A DNA stretch of 64,000 bases from Streptomyces abyssalis (GTDB lineage: Bacteria; Actinomycetota; Actinomycetes; Streptomycetales; Streptomycetaceae), in NCBI RefSeq assembly GCF_001751365.1, contig NZ_LJGT01000038.1, positions 535,540-599,539 on the forward strand, written 5' to 3'. The translations under genes and the position numbers were made by a program. The notes under the pieces are model-generated. The model was not told the origin of the DNA, did no database searches, and saw only the letters and a list, made by a program, of their open reading frames with translations. This document shows, piece after piece, positions 1 through 8,315 of this stretch (positions are counted from its first letter, which is position 1; every line of letters begins with the position of its first letter).

Positions 1-30
1 ACCCGCACCCCCTCCCTCACGGGACCGGAC

Positions 31-498
31 GCGGCCCGGCCCCCGGGGACCGGCGGCCCCCGACACAGGAGCCCACGAAGCCGTGCCACGGGCGTGCAGC
101 GCCGCCGCCCAGCAGGCGGCCCAGAACCAGGCGGCCCAGGACAACGGTTACGGCGGAACGCACGCAGGGCTCCCCGCCGAAGGCAGCGGCGGGAGCACCG
201 GCGCGCCACCCGGAAAGACCCGGCCCGCACCCAGGCACCGGAGCCCACCCGAGGCGGGCACGAAGCGGGGCCAGGGGCGCGCCGCGCACGGTCGCCCTCG
301 CAGGCAACTCCCGCCTCTCGACCGGGACTTGGCACGCCCAACGGGCGGCCCCAGAACAACGGCGCATTGGCGGAACACGCACAGCACTCCCCGCCGAACG
401 CAGGGGCGGGAGCACCGGCGCGCCGCCCGGAAAGACCCGGCCCGAACCCGGGCACCGGAGCCCACTCGAGGCGGGCACGAAGCGGGGCCACGGGCGTG
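31..498. repeat. Imperfect direct repeat, about 2.5 copies, upstream of otsA
   Basis: A module of about 150 bp occurs at roughly 134-279 and again at 347-498, with its last 65 bp also at 31-96. Shared landmarks in order are CCCAGRACAACGG, GGCGGAAC, TCCCCGCCGAA, GCGGGAGCACCGGCGCGCC, CGGAAAGACCCGGCCCG, GGCACCGGAGCCCAC, GGCGGGCACGAAGCGGGGCC and finally ACGGGCGTG. Positions 1-555 hold no gene I can support: open frames run through on both strands, but their products are low-complexity arginine/proline-rich sequences of the kind seen in antisense frames of GC-rich DNA. Confidence 0.75.
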
Positions 499-555
499 CC
501 GGAGGCGCGAGGCGCGTCACGTTTGCGTGGATCCGGGCGCGGCTAAGCTCGGGCC

Positions 556-2079
556 ATGGTCGTCGAACGCGCATCGCAGGCCCTGGCCGACGTACTGGTC
601 GCTTCGAACAGAGGGCCCGTCTCCTACTCCGTCGCCGGGGAAACCACCCAGGCCGGAGGCGCTGGGGGAGGCTCGCTCTCCGCCAAGCGCGGCGGCGGCG
701 GTCTCGTCTCGGGGCTCTCCGCCATCGCCACGGAGGACTCCGGCGGCGACGCCGTGTGGGTCTGCGCGGCCCTCGGCGACGGCGACCGCGAGGCCGTGCG
801 CCGCTCCGGCGGCAAGCTCGACCGGGCCGACACCGGCGGCCAGTCCGTACGGATGCTGGACATCCCCGCCGGCACCTTCGCCGACGCCTACAACGGCATC
901 GCCAACTCCGTGCTCTGGTTCGTCCACCACATGCTCTACCAGACGCCTCTGGAGCCGTCCTTCGGCGCGGAGTTCGAACAGCAGTGGGCGTCGTACGAGC
1001 GGTACAACGCGGCATTCGCCGACGCACTGGCCGACGAGGCCGCCGAGGGTGCGACGGTGCTCGTGCAGGACTACCACCTGACGCTGGTGCCCGCGCTGCT
1101 CCGCGAGCGCCGCCCCGACCTGCGCATCGGGCACTTCTCGCACACGCCTTGGGCGCCGCCGGACTACTACCGGATGCTGCCCGACGCCGTCGCCGAGCAG
1201 GTGCTTCGCGGCGTCCTGGGCGCCGACCGCGCCGCCTTCCTCACCCGTCGCTGGGCACGCGGCTTCGCGGACTGCTGCGTCGCGGTGCTGGGCGCCGCCG
1301 TCGCGGAGGACGAGTCGACGGGCGAGCTGGAGGTCACCTGCGACGGCCGTACGACCCGTCTCGGAGTGCACGGCCTTGGTGCGGACGCGGAGTTCCTGCG
1401 GGAGCGCGCCGGAAGGGACGACGTCGACGAGCGGATCGCCATACTCCGCGAGCAGATCGGCAGCGACAGGGACGGCCGGCCGCGCCGGGCGCTCGTACGG
1501 GTCGACCGCACCGAGCTTTCCAAGAACATCGTGCGCGGGCTGCACGCCTACGGGCGTCTGCTCGCGGACCGTCCCGAGTGGCGCGAGCGCGTCGTGCACC
1601 TCGCGCTCGCCTACCCCTCCCGGCAGGACCTGGCGGTCTACCGCGACTACATGAGCGAGGTCTCGCGCGTCGCTGAAGAGATCAACTCCACGTACGGCAC
1701 GGAGAGCTGGACGCCGGTGGTGCTCTTCCTCAAGGACGACTTCGCGCGCTCGCTGGCGGCGTACCGGCTGGCGGACGTGGCACTGGTCAACCCGATCCGG
1801 GACGGCATGAACCTCGTCGCCAAGGAGGTCCCGGTCGTCTCCGACGACGGCTGCGCGCTGGTCCTCTCCCGCGAGGCGGGCGCGTACGCGGAGCTGGGCG
1901 AGGACTCCCTCGTGGTCAATCCGTACGACATCGCGGACACCGCACGCGCACTGCACGAGGCGCTGACGATGGAACACGGCCGCCGGGCGGAGCGTACGAA
2001 GCGGCTGGCCGCGGCGGCGACGGCGCTGCCACCGACCCGCTGGTTCCTGGACCAGCTGCACGCGCTGCGGGACGCGTAG
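556..2079 (+). CDS. otsA: Alpha,alpha-trehalose-6-phosphate synthase (GT20)
   Basis: Transfers glucose from a nucleotide sugar (UDP- or GDP-glucose) to glucose 6-phosphate in the cytosol, giving trehalose 6-phosphate, a stress and spore carbohydrate precursor in actinomycetes. The 507-residue length fits the GT20 family. The N-terminal loop ASNRGPV (residues 16-22) and the glycine loop GGGGLVSGL (46-54) are present. So are the acceptor-site DYH (172-174), R318 and K323 in RTELSKN (canonical RLDYTKG), and the donor-site segment NPIRDGMNLVAKE near residues 412-424. No Shine-Dalgarno sequence precedes the ATG. A TAAGCT hexamer lies 6 nt upstream, so the mRNA may be leaderless. It converges with otsB, which is expected to act next in the pathway. 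Confidence 0.93.
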   Translation: MVVERASQALADVLVASNRGPVSYSVAGETTQAGGAGGGSLSAKRGGGGLVSGLSAIATEDSGGDAVWVCAALGDGDREAVRRSGGKLDRADTGGQSVRMLDIPAGTFADAYNGIANSVLWFVHHMLYQTPLEPSFGAEFEQQWASYERYNAAFADALADEAAEGATVLVQDYHLTLVPALLRERRPDLRIGHFSHTPWAPPDYYRMLPDAVAEQVLRGVLGADRAAFLTRRWARGFADCCVAVLGAAVAEDESTGELEVTCDGRTTRLGVHGLGADAEFLRERAGRDDVDERIAILREQIGSDRDGRPRRALVRVDRTELSKNIVRGLHAYGRLLADRPEWRERVVHLALAYPSRQDLAVYRDYMSEVSRVAEEINSTYGTESWTPVVLFLKDDFARSLAAYRLADVALVNPIRDGMNLVAKEVPVVSDDGCALVLSREAGAYAELGEDSLVVNPYDIADTARALHEALTMEHGRRAERTKRLAAAATALPPTRWFLDQLHALRDA

Positions 2080-2301
2080 CGCGGTCCCCCGCGGCGGGGA
2101 CACGCGCACTCGTTGCGGGCGCCGGACACGCTGCCGGACCCTCTTGCGGGTGCTCCCGCATCCGTGCGGTGAACGGATGGCGGCAGGCGGGGCGCGGCAC
2201 CGCCACGAGGCGATGAGGGCGATGAGGGCGACGGCCGGACGCCGCGGCCCCGGCCCGGCGCGGCCGGAGGCCGCCACTTCGAGACACCCCTAGCCCTAGC
2301 C

Positions 2302-3240
2302 CTAGTCGCTCCGCTCAGCGAGCAGGTCGGCAAGGCCGCCGAGCAGGCGGACCAGACCGGCCGGGCCGTCCACGACGAGGTCCGCGCGGCCGGCGATCTC
2401 GGGCACTGACTCGCCGGTGTCGCCGCCGCCGCTGCACACCAGCAGGCCGGGCACACCTTCGCCGCGGAGCTTCTCCACGGCCGCGAAGGCCGCCAGATCG
2501 CCCAGGTCGTCGCCCCCGTACAGCACGGCTCCGGCGCCGACTTCGCGCAGGTGCTCGGTCAGCGCGGCGCCCTTGTCGACGCCGGGTGCGCGCAACTCCA
2601 GGACCATGCGGCCCGGTTCGACGATGAGTCCGTGCCGTTCGGCCAGCGCGTACAGCGGGGAACGCAGCAGCTCGAATGCGGCCACCGGGTCGTCCGTGCG
2701 GCGGGTGTGCACCGCGAGAGCCCGCCCCTTGTCCTCCGTCCAGGTGCCGGGCGGGGCGCCCAAGTCGGCCAGAAGGCCGGGAAGTTCCGCCCGTACGGCG
2801 GCGACGCCGGGAGGCGGCGGCGCGGCGCTCAGGGTGCCGGTGGCGGCGTCCCAGCGCTCGGCCCCGTACGCGCCGAGCACGGTGAGGTTTTCCAGGGGGT
2901 ACTGCCCCTCGCTGCTCCCCCTGGCTTCGCCGGAAGGTACCCCCAGGGGGGACCCCCACCCGGCGGGGCCGGGGGGACCTTCGGCGCCCGCGAGGCCGCC
3001 GTTGCGGACGACCGCCTCGGCCGGGCGGCCGGTGACGACCGCCACCGCGCACAGGCGCGTGGCGAGGCGGGAGAGCACGGGCACGGCGTCGGGGTGTGCG
3101 CGGGCGTCCGCGGGGTCGGCGACGATGGGGGCGAGGGTGCCGTCGAAGTCGAAGGCTGCGAGGGCGCGTTCAGGTTCGTCGAGGATCGCGGCGAGCCCTT
3201 CACGGCCCGCGTCGGTACGAGGTGTCGGTAGGGCGACCAT
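2302..3240 (-). CDS. otsB: Trehalose-6-phosphate phosphatase (HAD family)
   Basis: Dephosphorylates trehalose 6-phosphate to trehalose, completing the OtsA-OtsB pathway. HAD motif I is DFDGT (D31 nucleophile, D33 acid/base), motif II is VVTGRP near residues 68-73, and the C-terminal GGDDLGDLAAF carries the Mg-binding aspartates. The protein is 312 residues, longer than the usual 240-285. The excess is mainly a glycine/proline-rich insert at about residues 86-113, encoded by a repetitive palindromic element that also occurs in intergenic DNA of this window. The frame is kept through it. The gene is the last of a leftward run (binding lipoprotein, DUF3263, peptidase E, otsB) and starts only 9 bp after the peptidase gene stops, so co-transcription is likely. 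Confidence 0.92.
   Translation of the reverse strand: MVALPTPRTDAGREGLAAILDEPERALAAFDFDGTLAPIVADPADARAHPDAVPVLSRLATRLCAVAVVTGRPAEAVVRNGGLAGAEGPPGPAGWGSPLGVPSGEARGSSEGQYPLENLTVLGAYGAERWDAATGTLSAAPPPPGVAAVRAELPGLLADLGAPPGTWTEDKGRALAVHTRRTDDPVAAFELLRSPLYALAERHGLIVEPGRMVLELRAPGVDKGAALTEHLREVGAGAVLYGGDDLGDLAAFAAVEKLRGEGVPGLLVCSGGGDTGESVPEIAGRADLVVDGPAGLVRLLGGLADLLAERSD
2914..2990. repeat. Streptomyces-type palindromic repeat element inside otsB
   Basis: The segment contains CCCCCTGGCTTCGCCGG and then GGGGGGACCCCCACCCG (2946-2962). The reverse complement of the latter 17 bp is found exactly in the intergenic element at 16608-16624, and a related CCCCCAGCCG...TTGGGGG form lies at 55566-55592. It is G/C palindromic and can fold. 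Its location inside an open gene with the frame preserved is unusual. Confidence 0.7.
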
Positions 3241-3249
3241 GCCGCGAGA

Positions 3250-3990
3250 CTACCGGCCGACGGGCGGCAGTTCGCGCGGCTCGATGCGCTCCTCGACGGC
3301 CGCGCCCCCTTCGCTCACCACGGTGTATGCGCCCTTGCCGGGGATCTCCGTGACGGCTTCGGTCAGCCGCGTCCCGTGGTAGACGAGGCCCACTCCGTCG
3401 TCGGTGCAGTGTGCGGCAGGCAGGTTGCCCTCGGCGACGAGCCGGTGCATGAGGGGACGGCGGCCCGGGTCGCTGTCGTAGTGCACGCCGTTGCCGTACG
3501 GGAGGAAGCCCAACGCGTCGGTGAGCGGGCGCAGTTCGGGGCCGAAGGAGTCGGTTGCGCCGCCCTTGAACCAGCAGAGCGAGCCGGCGCTGACGCCGCT
3601 GAGAACCACGCCGGCCTCCCATGCGCGACGCAGCACGGTGTCGAGCCCGTGCAGCCGCCAGACGGCGAGCAGGTTGGCGACGGAGCCGCCCATCACCCAG
3701 ACGACGTCGTGATCGAGGACGGTGCCCTCGACGTCCTCGACGTTGGGCATGGGGAAGAGGTTCAGCGGCATCAGGTCGAAGCCCGCCACCCGGGCCGCCT
3801 CGGCCATGCGGAACGCGAAGTGCTCGGCGTCGCCGATCGCCGTGCCGACGTACAGCACCTTCGGGCGGCGGCCGTGCACGCCGGACAGCTCGACCGCGTG
3901 GTGCACCAGCGCGTCGAAGAGCACTCTGTTGCGGCTGCCGACGAGATGTCCGCCGGAGGTGGCCAGGATCGTCGGCTCGGGAGCGGTCAT
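3250..3990 (-). CDS. Peptidase E-like protein (family S51)
   Basis: A 246-residue cytosolic protein of the S51 peptidase family, a Ser-His-Asp/Glu hydrolase family that includes aspartyl dipeptidase PepE and cyanophycinase. The nucleophile elbow GVSAGS places the catalytic serine at S134. ATSGGHL near the N-terminus and VWVMGGSVANLL (98-109) match the glutamine-amidotransferase-like fold of the family. The true substrate cannot be read from the sequence: many actinobacterial members are annotated only as 'peptidase E'. It sits between the DUF3263 gene (49 bp gap) and otsB (9 bp gap) on the same strand. Confidence 0.85.
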   Translation of the reverse strand: MTAPEPTILATSGGHLVGSRNRVLFDALVHHAVELSGVHGRRPKVLYVGTAIGDAEHFAFRMAEAARVAGFDLMPLNLFPMPNVEDVEGTVLDHDVVWVMGGSVANLLAVWRLHGLDTVLRRAWEAGVVLSGVSAGSLCWFKGGATDSFGPELRPLTDALGFLPYGNGVHYDSDPGRRPLMHRLVAEGNLPAAHCTDDGVGLVYHGTRLTEAVTEIPGKGAYTVVSEGGAAVEERIEPRELPPVGR

Positions 3991-4039
3991 GCCGTGATCC
4001 TAGTGACGCGTACGACCGGGGGACGGGCCCCGACTCCCG

Positions 4040-4342
4040 TCAGCGGCGGGCCCGTTGGGCGTCGCGGCGGCGGCGGAGGCGGTTGACCGTCACAGGGTCG
4101 TGGGCGAGGGCGCGGGGGTCGTCGAGCAGCGCGTTGAGGAGCTGGTAATAGCGCGTCGGCGACATGTCCAGCTGCTCGCGTATCGCCCGTTCCTTCGCGC
4201 CGGGCCCGGACCAGCCGCGGCGTTCCACGGCGAGCACGGACAGGTCGCGCTCGGAGAGCCCGGACGGCGGTTCCCCGACCGGACCTTCGGGCGCCGGTGC
4301 CTCCGGTCCGTCGTCGCCGGTGTCGCGGACCTCGTCGCTCAT
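4040..4342 (-). CDS. DUF3263 domain protein, putative DNA-binding
   Basis: A 100-residue protein. An acidic, proline-rich N-terminus (1-30) is followed by a conserved segment, LSERDLSVLAVERRGW then AKERAIREQLDMSPTRYYQLLNALLDDP, which resembles DUF3263 of actinobacteria. The second half looks like a small helix-turn-helix (sigma-70 region 4-like) ending in an arginine-rich tail, so a DNA-binding role is plausible but inferred. It is 60 bp downstream of the sugar-binding lipoprotein gene and 49 bp upstream of the peptidase E gene. No catalytic residues are visible. Confidence 0.8.
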   Translation of the reverse strand: MSDEVRDTGDDGPEAPAPEGPVGEPPSGLSERDLSVLAVERRGWSGPGAKERAIREQLDMSPTRYYQLLNALLDDPRALAHDPVTVNRLRRRRDAQRARR

Positions 4343-4402
4343 CCGTCCAAGCTACCGCCCGCGTACGACGACCGACCCCGGCGGCCAGGAGGCACGAACC
4401 GC

Positions 4403-5710
4403 TCAGGGCACCTCTGCCTCGGAATCCCGCGCCTCCGCGCGGCGCTGGATCGCACCGAGCACGCCCGCCGGGCCGGGGCCCTCGCCGACCGCCTTGCCGA
4501 TGCTCTTCTTGAGGTCCGCGCTCACCTTCGCCCAGGAGACCTTGCCCACCGGGTAGAACTCGGCGCTCACCAGCTCGTCCTGGAAGCGCCGCAGCGGCTT
4601 GTGCTCGGCGTGCCCGCGCATCCGTTCGTTAGCGGACGTCGTCACCGGAAGGAGGTCGTAGCGGTCGGCGAAGGCGTAGTGGTTCTTCTCGCTGAAGAGG
4701 AAGTCGAGGAAGCGGCCCGCCTCTTCGCGTCTGCCGTTCTGCCTGAACGCCATCACCCAGTCCGCCACGCCGAGCGTGCCGTCCGAGGGCCCTTCGGCGC
4801 CCGGCACCACCGCGGTGCCGTACTTCACCCCGCGGCGCCGCACTTCTTCCAGCAGCGTGGGATGGCCGTTGAGCATGCCGACCTCACCGCGGACGAAGGC
4901 GTCGAAGAGCTCCTGGCGGTCGGTGCCGCCCGGATCGCGGTTGGTCAGCTTGCGCCGTACGAGCCTGTCCCGCAGCCAGTCGAAGGTCTTGATGTTGGCC
5001 GCGGCGTCGATCGTGTAGTTGCCGACCTTGTCGGTGTACGAGCCGCCGCCGCTGAGGAGCCACAGGAGCGTCTCGGCCGGCGCCTCCTCAGGCCCGAGCG
5101 GCAGCCCGTACGGGATCTTCACGCCCGCTGCCTTCAACCGGGCCGCGGCGCGGGCCAGTTGCTCCCAGGTCCTGGGCGGTGCGTCCGGGTCGAGCCCGGC
5201 ACGTGCGAAGAGCGTCTTGTTGTAGAAGAGCAGGCGCGTGCTCGCGACGAACGGCATCCCGTACTGGACCCGCCGCACCTCGCCCGCCCCCGCGAGCGGG
5301 GGGAGGAAGTCGGCCTGTACCGGTATGGAGAGCACCTCGCGGGCGCTGTAGAGCCTGCCCTGCGCGGCGAAGTCGGCGTACGCGCCGATCTGTGCGATGT
5401 CCGGCGGGCGCCCCGCGGCGACCATCGCCGCCACCTTCCTGTCGACGTCCTTCCAGCTGAGCACCTGCACGTCGACGGCGATGCCGGAATGCTTGCGCTG
5501 GAAGGCGTTCACCAGGGAGTTCCAGTACGCCTGGGAGCCGTTGCCGCGTCCTGGATCTCCGTAGTCGGCCGCGACCACCGTGAGGGCCGCGCTCTGCGTT
5601 CCCGTACCGGTGCCGCAGCCCGCGGCCGTGAAGGCGCCGACGGCGGTCGCACCCGTCGCTCCCGCGGCCGCTGCCAGCCCGAGGAATCTGCGACGCTCCA
5701 CGGCCTCCAC
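4403..5710 (-). CDS. Extracellular sugar-binding lipoprotein (ABC family 1), Tat-type signal
   Basis: A solute-binding protein of the MalE/SBP_bac_1 superfamily, 435 residues, expected on the outer face of the membrane. A twin-arginine signal RRRFLG (residues 6-11) and a lipobox TAAGC with acylated C32 are visible. The body has family landmarks: PPDIAQIGAYADF, the GMPFVASTRLLFYNKTLF hinge segment, TWEQLARAAARLKAAG and GEVGMLNGHP. No permease or ATPase gene is adjacent, so it must work with components encoded elsewhere. It is divergent from nagK, with two DasR-like sites between them, which suggests an amino-sugar or chito-oligosaccharide ligand. That ligand assignment is inference. Confidence 0.85.
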   Translation of the reverse strand: MEAVERRRFLGLAAAAGATGATAVGAFTAAGCGTGTGTQSAALTVVAADYGDPGRGNGSQAYWNSLVNAFQRKHSGIAVDVQVLSWKDVDRKVAAMVAAGRPPDIAQIGAYADFAAQGRLYSAREVLSIPVQADFLPPLAGAGEVRRVQYGMPFVASTRLLFYNKTLFARAGLDPDAPPRTWEQLARAAARLKAAGVKIPYGLPLGPEEAPAETLLWLLSGGGSYTDKVGNYTIDAAANIKTFDWLRDRLVRRKLTNRDPGGTDRQELFDAFVRGEVGMLNGHPTLLEEVRRRGVKYGTAVVPGAEGPSDGTLGVADWVMAFRQNGRREEAGRFLDFLFSEKNHYAFADRYDLLPVTTSANERMRGHAEHKPLRRFQDELVSAEFYPVGKVSWAKVSADLKKSIGKAVGEGPGPAGVLGAIQRRAEARDSEAEVP

Positions 5711-5811
5711 CCTTCAACCCATGCACACGGCGCATGCCGTGTTCCCGTCCCACCCCCCGCGTCCGGTCCGTCCGGACGTGTACAGGACAGGAGTGTCCAC
5801 CGGGCGGCGCT

Positions 5812-5827
5812 AAAGGTCTAGGCCAAG
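5812..5827. promoter_or_regulatory. Candidate DasR operator (dre-like) upstream of the binding lipoprotein
   Basis: The 16-mer AAAGGTCTAGGCCAAG matches the DasR-responsive element consensus (A/C-rich edge, TGGTCTAGACCA core) at GGTCTAG.CCA, 10 of 16 positions and most of the core. It lies about 100 bp upstream of the lipoprotein start at 5710. The consensus is recalled from S. coelicolor work and no matrix score was computed. Confidence 0.55.
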
Positions 5828-5964
5828 GACCGAATCGCTTTCGCGACAGCCCCTCCCGTTTCATCCGGTACATGCAGCGAAGAGCGCGGACGCGGCAGTT
5901 TTCCGTACCAGACCAGGACACTCCGGCACGCCCGTCACCTCGGAAAACTCAAACAGATGGCAGA

Positions 5965-5980
5965 AGTGGACTAGACCTGT
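5965..5980. promoter_or_regulatory. Candidate DasR operator (dre) upstream of nagK-nagA
   Basis: AGTGGACTAGACCTGT matches the DasR consensus AGTGGTCTAGACCACT at 13 of 16 positions, including the central CTAGACC. It ends 27 bp before the nagK GTG, in the right place to block transcription. DasR, a GntR repressor released by glucosamine 6-phosphate, is known to control nagKA in S. coelicolor. Confidence 0.75.
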
Positions 5981-6007
5981 TGCGGGATGACACGGGAGAC
6001 TGATCCC

Positions 6008-6973
6008 GTGAGCACCAGTCCCCGGAAACCGGAGTACGTCATCGCCCTCGACGTGGGCGGCACCGGCATGAAGGCCGCCCTCATCGGCCCCGGAAACGCG
6101 GGCAGCGAACTGCTGCACGAGGCCCGCCGCGACACCGGCCGCGACGGCGGCCCGGAGGCGGTCGTCGAGGGAATCCTCGATTTCGCGGCGCAGTTGCGCA
6201 CGCACGGCGTCGAGAAGTTCGGCACCGAGCCGCTGGCCGCCGGCGTCGCCGTGCCGGGCATGATCGACGAGGCCACGGGCACCGCTGTCTACGCCGCCAA
6301 CCTCGGCTGGCGCGACGTACCGCTGCGTGCGCTGCTGGCCGAACGCCTCGGCGGCATCCCGGTCGCGCTCGGGCACGACGTGCGTACGGGCGGACTCGCG
6401 GAGGGCCGCATCGGCGCCGGCCGTGGCGCCGGCAGATTCTTCTTCGTCGCCCTGGGCACGGGCATCGCCGGCGCCATCGGCACGGAGGACGGCGTCGAGC
6501 CCGGGGCGCACGGCAGCGCGGGCGAGATCGGCCACATCGTCGTACGGCCCGGCGGACCGCGGTGCGGATGCGGACAGCACGGCTGCCTGGAGGCACTCGC
6601 TTCGGCGTCCGCCGTGGGACGCGCATGGGCAGCCGCGAGCGGCGACGCCGCGGCGACGGCGGCCGACGCCGCCAGAGCGGTCGAGTCCGGTGACGACCGC
6701 GCGATCACCATCTGGCGGGACGCGGTCGACGCCCTCGCCGCGGGGCTCGTCACCGCCGTCACGCTCCTCGATCCGCGCACCGTGATCATCGGCGGCGGGC
6801 TGGCCGAGGCCGGCGACATCCTGTTCGTACCGCTGCGGGAGGCGATACGCGCACGCGTCACCTTCCAGCATCTCCCCACGATCGTCCCGGCGGCCCTCGG
6901 GGACGCCGCGGGCTCCCTCGGCGCGGGGCTTCTCGCCCGAGATCTACTCTCCGCGGAGGTTGCGAGCCGATGA
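6008..6973 (+). CDS. nagK: ROK-family sugar kinase, probably N-acetylglucosamine kinase
   Basis: Phosphorylates a hexose, probably N-acetylglucosamine, at the 6-position with ATP. The phosphate-1 loop ALDVGGTGMKAAL is at the N-terminus, followed by ALGTGIAGAIGTEDG. The ROK signature GEIGHIVV leads to the zinc motif CGCGQHGCLEAL. I chose GTG at 6008, preceded by GGGAG at 5994-5998. An upstream in-frame ATG at 5987 lacks a ribosome site and would lie against the operator. The stop overlaps the nagA start by four bases (ATGA), so the two are translationally coupled. The neighbouring deacetylase gives the substrate assignment. As a ROK protein it could also accept glucose. Confidence 0.85.
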   Translation: MSTSPRKPEYVIALDVGGTGMKAALIGPGNAGSELLHEARRDTGRDGGPEAVVEGILDFAAQLRTHGVEKFGTEPLAAGVAVPGMIDEATGTAVYAANLGWRDVPLRALLAERLGGIPVALGHDVRTGGLAEGRIGAGRGAGRFFFVALGTGIAGAIGTEDGVEPGAHGSAGEIGHIVVRPGGPRCGCGQHGCLEALASASAVGRAWAAASGDAAATAADAARAVESGDDRAITIWRDAVDALAAGLVTAVTLLDPRTVIIGGGLAEAGDILFVPLREAIRARVTFQHLPTIVPAALGDAAGSLGAGLLARDLLSAEVASR

Positions 6974-8166
6974 GCCCGACGAGCCCGATGAGCCCGATGA
7001 GCGAGCGCACCGTACTGACCGGTGCCCGGCTGGTACTGCCGGACGGCGTGGCCGAGGACGCCGCGCTGACCGTCGAGGGACGGCTGATCGCCGGGCACTC
7101 ACGGGGCGGTACGGCCGGGGACTCGACCGGGAACTCACGGTCCCTCGACCTGAGCGGCCACTGGATCGTGCCCGGCTTCGTCGACATGCACGTGCACGGC
7201 GGCGGCGGCGCCTCCTTCTCCGCGGGGACGGCCGAGGAGGCGCTGAAGGTCATCGCCACCCACCGGCGGCACGGCACGACCACCATGGTCGCCTCGACGG
7301 TGACGGGCGAACTCGGCGACCTGGCCCAGCAGTCCGCCGCGCTCAGCGAGTTGGTCGAGCAGGGCGACCTCGCGGGCATCCACTTCGAGGGTCCGTTCAT
7401 CTCCCCGCAGCGCTGCGGCGCACACGACCCCGAGCTGCTGCGCGACCCCGACCCCACCGAGGTGCGCAAGCTCGTCGACGCCGCACGCGGCACCGCGCGG
7501 ATGATGACGCTCGCACCCGAACTCCCCGGCGGGCTGGACTCGGTGAGGATGCTCGCGGACAGCGGAGTCATCGCCGCGATCGGCCACACCGACTCCTCGT
7601 ACGACGCGACGGCGGAGGCGGTCGAGGCGGGCGCGACCGTTGCCACCCACCTCTTCAACGCCATGCCCGCACTCGGCCACCGCGCGCCGGGACCCGTCGC
7701 GGCGCTGCTGGAGGACGAGAGGATCACCGTCGAGCTGATCAACGACGGCACCCATCTGCACCCCGCCGTACTGGAGTTGGCCTTCCACCGCGCCGGCGCC
7801 GGCCGCGTCGCCTTCATCACCGACGCGATGGGCGCAGCCGGCATGGGCGACGGGCGCTACCCGCTCGGGCCGCTGGAGGTGGAGGTGCGCGACGGGGTCG
7901 CCCGGCTCACCGAGGGCGGCTCGATCGCCGGGTCGACGCTCACCCTCGACGAGGCGTTCCGCCGCGCCGTGACGGTCGACGGGCTGCCGGTGGAGGACAC
8001 GGTGCGGGCCCTGTCGGCGAACCCGGCCCGGCTGCTCGGCGTGTACGACCGTACGGGCTCGCTCGAAGCGGGCAAGTACGCGGATCTGGTGGTGCTGGAC
8101 GGCGGGTTCGAGGTGGTGGGCGTGATGCGCCGTGGCGAGTGGACCGTACGGCCTGACGTGGGGTGA
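6970..8166 (+). CDS. nagA: N-acetylglucosamine-6-phosphate deacetylase
   Basis: Removes acetate from GlcNAc 6-phosphate to give glucosamine 6-phosphate, the DasR effector. At 398 residues it fits the amidohydrolase family. The metal-site HxH is H74 and H76 in DMHVHGGGG. The substrate loop HFEGPFISPQRCGAHDP is present, followed by metal-ligand histidines in AIGHTDSSYDA and ATHLFNAMPALGHR. D285 in ITDAMGAAG is the expected catalytic acid/base. The first codons are a small tandem repeat (GATGAGCCC units), giving alternative in-frame ATGs at 6988 and 6997. The 6970 ATG overlaps the nagK stop, which favours it. Confidence 0.93.
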   Translation: MSPTSPMSPMSERTVLTGARLVLPDGVAEDAALTVEGRLIAGHSRGGTAGDSTGNSRSLDLSGHWIVPGFVDMHVHGGGGASFSAGTAEEALKVIATHRRHGTTTMVASTVTGELGDLAQQSAALSELVEQGDLAGIHFEGPFISPQRCGAHDPELLRDPDPTEVRKLVDAARGTARMMTLAPELPGGLDSVRMLADSGVIAAIGHTDSSYDATAEAVEAGATVATHLFNAMPALGHRAPGPVAALLEDERITVELINDGTHLHPAVLELAFHRAGAGRVAFITDAMGAAGMGDGRYPLGPLEVEVRDGVARLTEGGSIAGSTLTLDEAFRRAVTVDGLPVEDTVRALSANPARLLGVYDRTGSLEAGKYADLVVLDGGFEVVGVMRRGEWTVRPDVG

Positions 8167-8315
8167 CCACTGGTACGTCCGGCGGCGCGGCACGGCGCCG
8201 CCGGACGGTCAGCAGGGGTCGCGGCACCGTGGATCAAGTGGCATGATCGCTCGGGCGGTTGCCGTCACACCATCTACGCGCGTCCCCGCCCCGTCCCCCC
8301 ATGGAGTGGTCTCCC

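Noticed and set aside
83..1081. Open frame on the plus strand through the 5' repeat region into otsA
   Set aside because: The product is Arg/Pro/Ser low-complexity and overlaps otsA in another frame. Its only regularity comes from the DNA repeats.
517..2277. Long reading frame antisense to otsA
   Set aside because: It is the mirror of a strongly coding GC-rich gene, is Arg/Ala/Val-rich without domains, and has no ribosome site. Such frames occur opposite nearly every gene here.
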